From: Candidatus Bathyarchaeota archaeon
GTDB taxonomy: Archaea > Thermoproteota > Bathyarchaeia > Bathyarchaeales > Bathyarchaeaceae
Length of the DNA: 6,226 nucleotides
Assembly: GCA_020344715.1 (NCBI GenBank)
Contig: CP070828.1
Location: 750,968-757,193 of the forward strand
Direction: 5' to 3'
Shown here: piece after piece, positions 5,050 to 6,226 of the stretch
Layout of the letters: each line of letters starts with the position of its first letter
Numbering within the stretch: position 1 is the stretch's first letter
Notes under the pieces: generated by a model
What the model was told of the DNA's origin: nothing
What the model saw: only the letters and a program-made list of their open reading frames with translations
Database searches by the model: none
Made by a program: the position numbers and the translations under genes

Positions 5050-6225
5050 ATGCGAAGAGTTTACATGGATCATACCGCCGGGATGCCAATTGATGAACGC
5101 GTTCTCGAAATTATGATTCCGTATTTCACTCTAAACTATGGTAATCCCTCGTCTATTCATTCTTTTGGAAATGAACCCCGACGTGCAATCGATGAAGCAC
5201 GGAGCAAGATTGCGGATCTCATTGGAGCAGAGAAAAAAGAAGAGATTATTTTCACGTCAGGCGGCACAGAAAGCAATAATCTAGCCATTAAAGGTATAGC
5301 TTACCGAAACAAGGACAAAGGACAACACATTATCACTAGTTCAATTGAACACATGTCAGTGGTAAACACGTGCAAACATCTCAGCAAACAGGGGTTCAAA
5401 CTTACCCAGCTTCGGGTCGACAAGTACGGAATCGTGGACACAGAAGTCTTGAAAAAAGAAATCACAGATAAGACAATACTTGTTTCCATAATCTACGCCA
5501 ACGGTGAGATCGGCACAATTGAACCCATAAAGGAAATTGGGGAAATCGCCCACGAAAAAGGAGCGTTTTTCCATGTGGACGCAGTGGCAGCAGCCGGACA
5601 AATACCGATAAACGTTCAAGATGAAAACATCGATTTGCTTTCTCTTTCCGCAAACGATATGTATGGACCAAAGGGAACAGGCGCCCTTTACAAGAAAGCT
5701 GGAACGCCCATCATGCCTATAATGCAGGGCGGCGGACAAGAACGAGGCTTGCGTTCTGGAACCGAGAATCTACCTGGAATTGTTGGCATGGGAAAGGCAG
5801 CTGAACTCATGAAGATCGAGATGAAAACTGAAGCCGAAAGGTTGTCAAAATTGAGAGACGCATTCATTAAAGGCGTTTTGGAGCGAATTCCTGAAGCCTA
5901 TTTGAACGGACATTCAACCATGCGATTGCCCAACAACGTTAACGTGAGGTTCAGCTATATTGAGGGGGAATCGCTGATTTTGGGCTTGGATATGGAAGGC
6001 GTTGCCTGCTCGTCAGGCTCAGCTTGCACTTCCAAAACATTGGAACCGTCCCATGTTCTGTTAGCGATCGGCTTGGCACATGAAGAGGCACACGGCTCCT
6101 TGCTCTTCACTTTAGGAAGACAGAATACAAAGGAAGACGTAAAATATGTGCTAGGTCTATTACCTGGGATAGTTAGAAGATTGAGAGCCATTTCACCTTT
6201 GACCCCGAAGGATTTGGTGACGTAA
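5050..6225 (+). CDS. iscS: IscS/NifS-like protein lacking the PLP lysine (A. fulgidus IscS type)
   Basis: This 391-residue fold-type I aminotransferase-family protein is homologous throughout to cysteine desulfurases. It has the start MDHTAGMPIDERV, SGGTESNN at 70-77 (phosphate loop), IEH with His101, HVDAVAAAG with Asp177, GGGQERGLRSGTEN at 227-240, and SSGSACTS with the sulfur-accepting Cys326. However, the Schiff-base His-Lys pair is Asn202-Asp203 (SANDMYGPKG), the PLP-contacting Gln is Ala180, and the substrate-carboxylate Arg of SxRxS is Leu352. Archaeoglobus fulgidus IscS, as I recall it, has the same Asp and lacks desulfurase activity but offers its cysteine to an [Fe2S2] cluster in the IscS-IscU complex; a scaffold role is therefore inferred here. 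ATG 5050 is preferred because of GGAAAGG at 5034-5040; GTG 5020 and ATG 5032 are in frame but have no ribosome binding site. The stop lies one base before the window end; an IscU gene would be expected beyond it. Confidence 0.93.
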   Translation: MRRVYMDHTAGMPIDERVLEIMIPYFTLNYGNPSSIHSFGNEPRRAIDEARSKIADLIGAEKKEEIIFTSGGTESNNLAIKGIAYRNKDKGQHIITSSIEHMSVVNTCKHLSKQGFKLTQLRVDKYGIVDTEVLKKEITDKTILVSIIYANGEIGTIEPIKEIGEIAHEKGAFFHVDAVAAAGQIPINVQDENIDLLSLSANDMYGPKGTGALYKKAGTPIMPIMQGGGQERGLRSGTENLPGIVGMGKAAELMKIEMKTEAERLSKLRDAFIKGVLERIPEAYLNGHSTMRLPNNVNVRFSYIEGESLILGLDMEGVACSSGSACTSKTLEPSHVLLAIGLAHEEAHGSLLFTLGRQNTKEDVKYVLGLLPGIVRRLRAISPLTPKDLVT

Positions 6226-6226
6226 A

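Overview
The window looks like a piece of an archaeal chromosome. It carries an archaeal-type L10e (uL16) ribosomal protein, archaeal box A (TATA) promoters, strong Shine-Dalgarno sites with frequent TTG starts, and an IscS homologue of the type I recall from Archaeoglobus fulgidus. Base composition is moderate, and nothing suggests phage, plasmid or transposon content. An uncultured anaerobic archaeon (for example of the Bathyarchaeia) would fit, but the exact lineage is a guess.

Left half, minus strand: three genes read right to left. A small dUTPase/dCTP-deaminase-superfamily protein (2747-3280) comes first, then ribosomal protein L10e (2153-2650), then phosphoenolpyruvate synthase (1-2124, running off the left edge). 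PEP synthase follows L10e by only 28 bp, starts at TTG with a strong ribosome binding site, and is probably co-transcribed with it. L10e has its own consensus box A.

Middle: a short divergent promoter region (3281-3399) separates the deaminase-like gene from a plus-strand two-domain GNAT acetyltransferase (3400-4263), whose message is probably leaderless. A perfect 7-bp hairpin followed by seven T residues closes that unit.

Right half, plus strand: an apparent iron-sulfur/sulfur-transfer operon starts from a good box A at about 4386. It encodes a 2[4Fe-4S]-type ferredoxin with Asp in place of one cluster cysteine, a TusA-family sulfur carrier, a 33-codon ORF that looks like the two ends of a DsrE-family gene joined by an in-frame deletion, and an IscS/NifS homologue. 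The IscS lacks the PLP-binding lysine (Asp instead), the substrate-carboxylate arginine (Leu) and the PLP-contacting glutamine (Ala), but keeps the sulfur-carrying cysteine. It is therefore probably not a working cysteine desulfurase. By analogy with A. fulgidus IscS it may be a cysteine-donating partner in Fe-S assembly.

The most interesting part of the window is this cluster: a PLP-less IscS beside TusA, with a collapsed DsrE between them. No gene-free stretch exceeds 300 bases; the longest is 4264-4443, which holds the terminator and the ferredoxin promoter.
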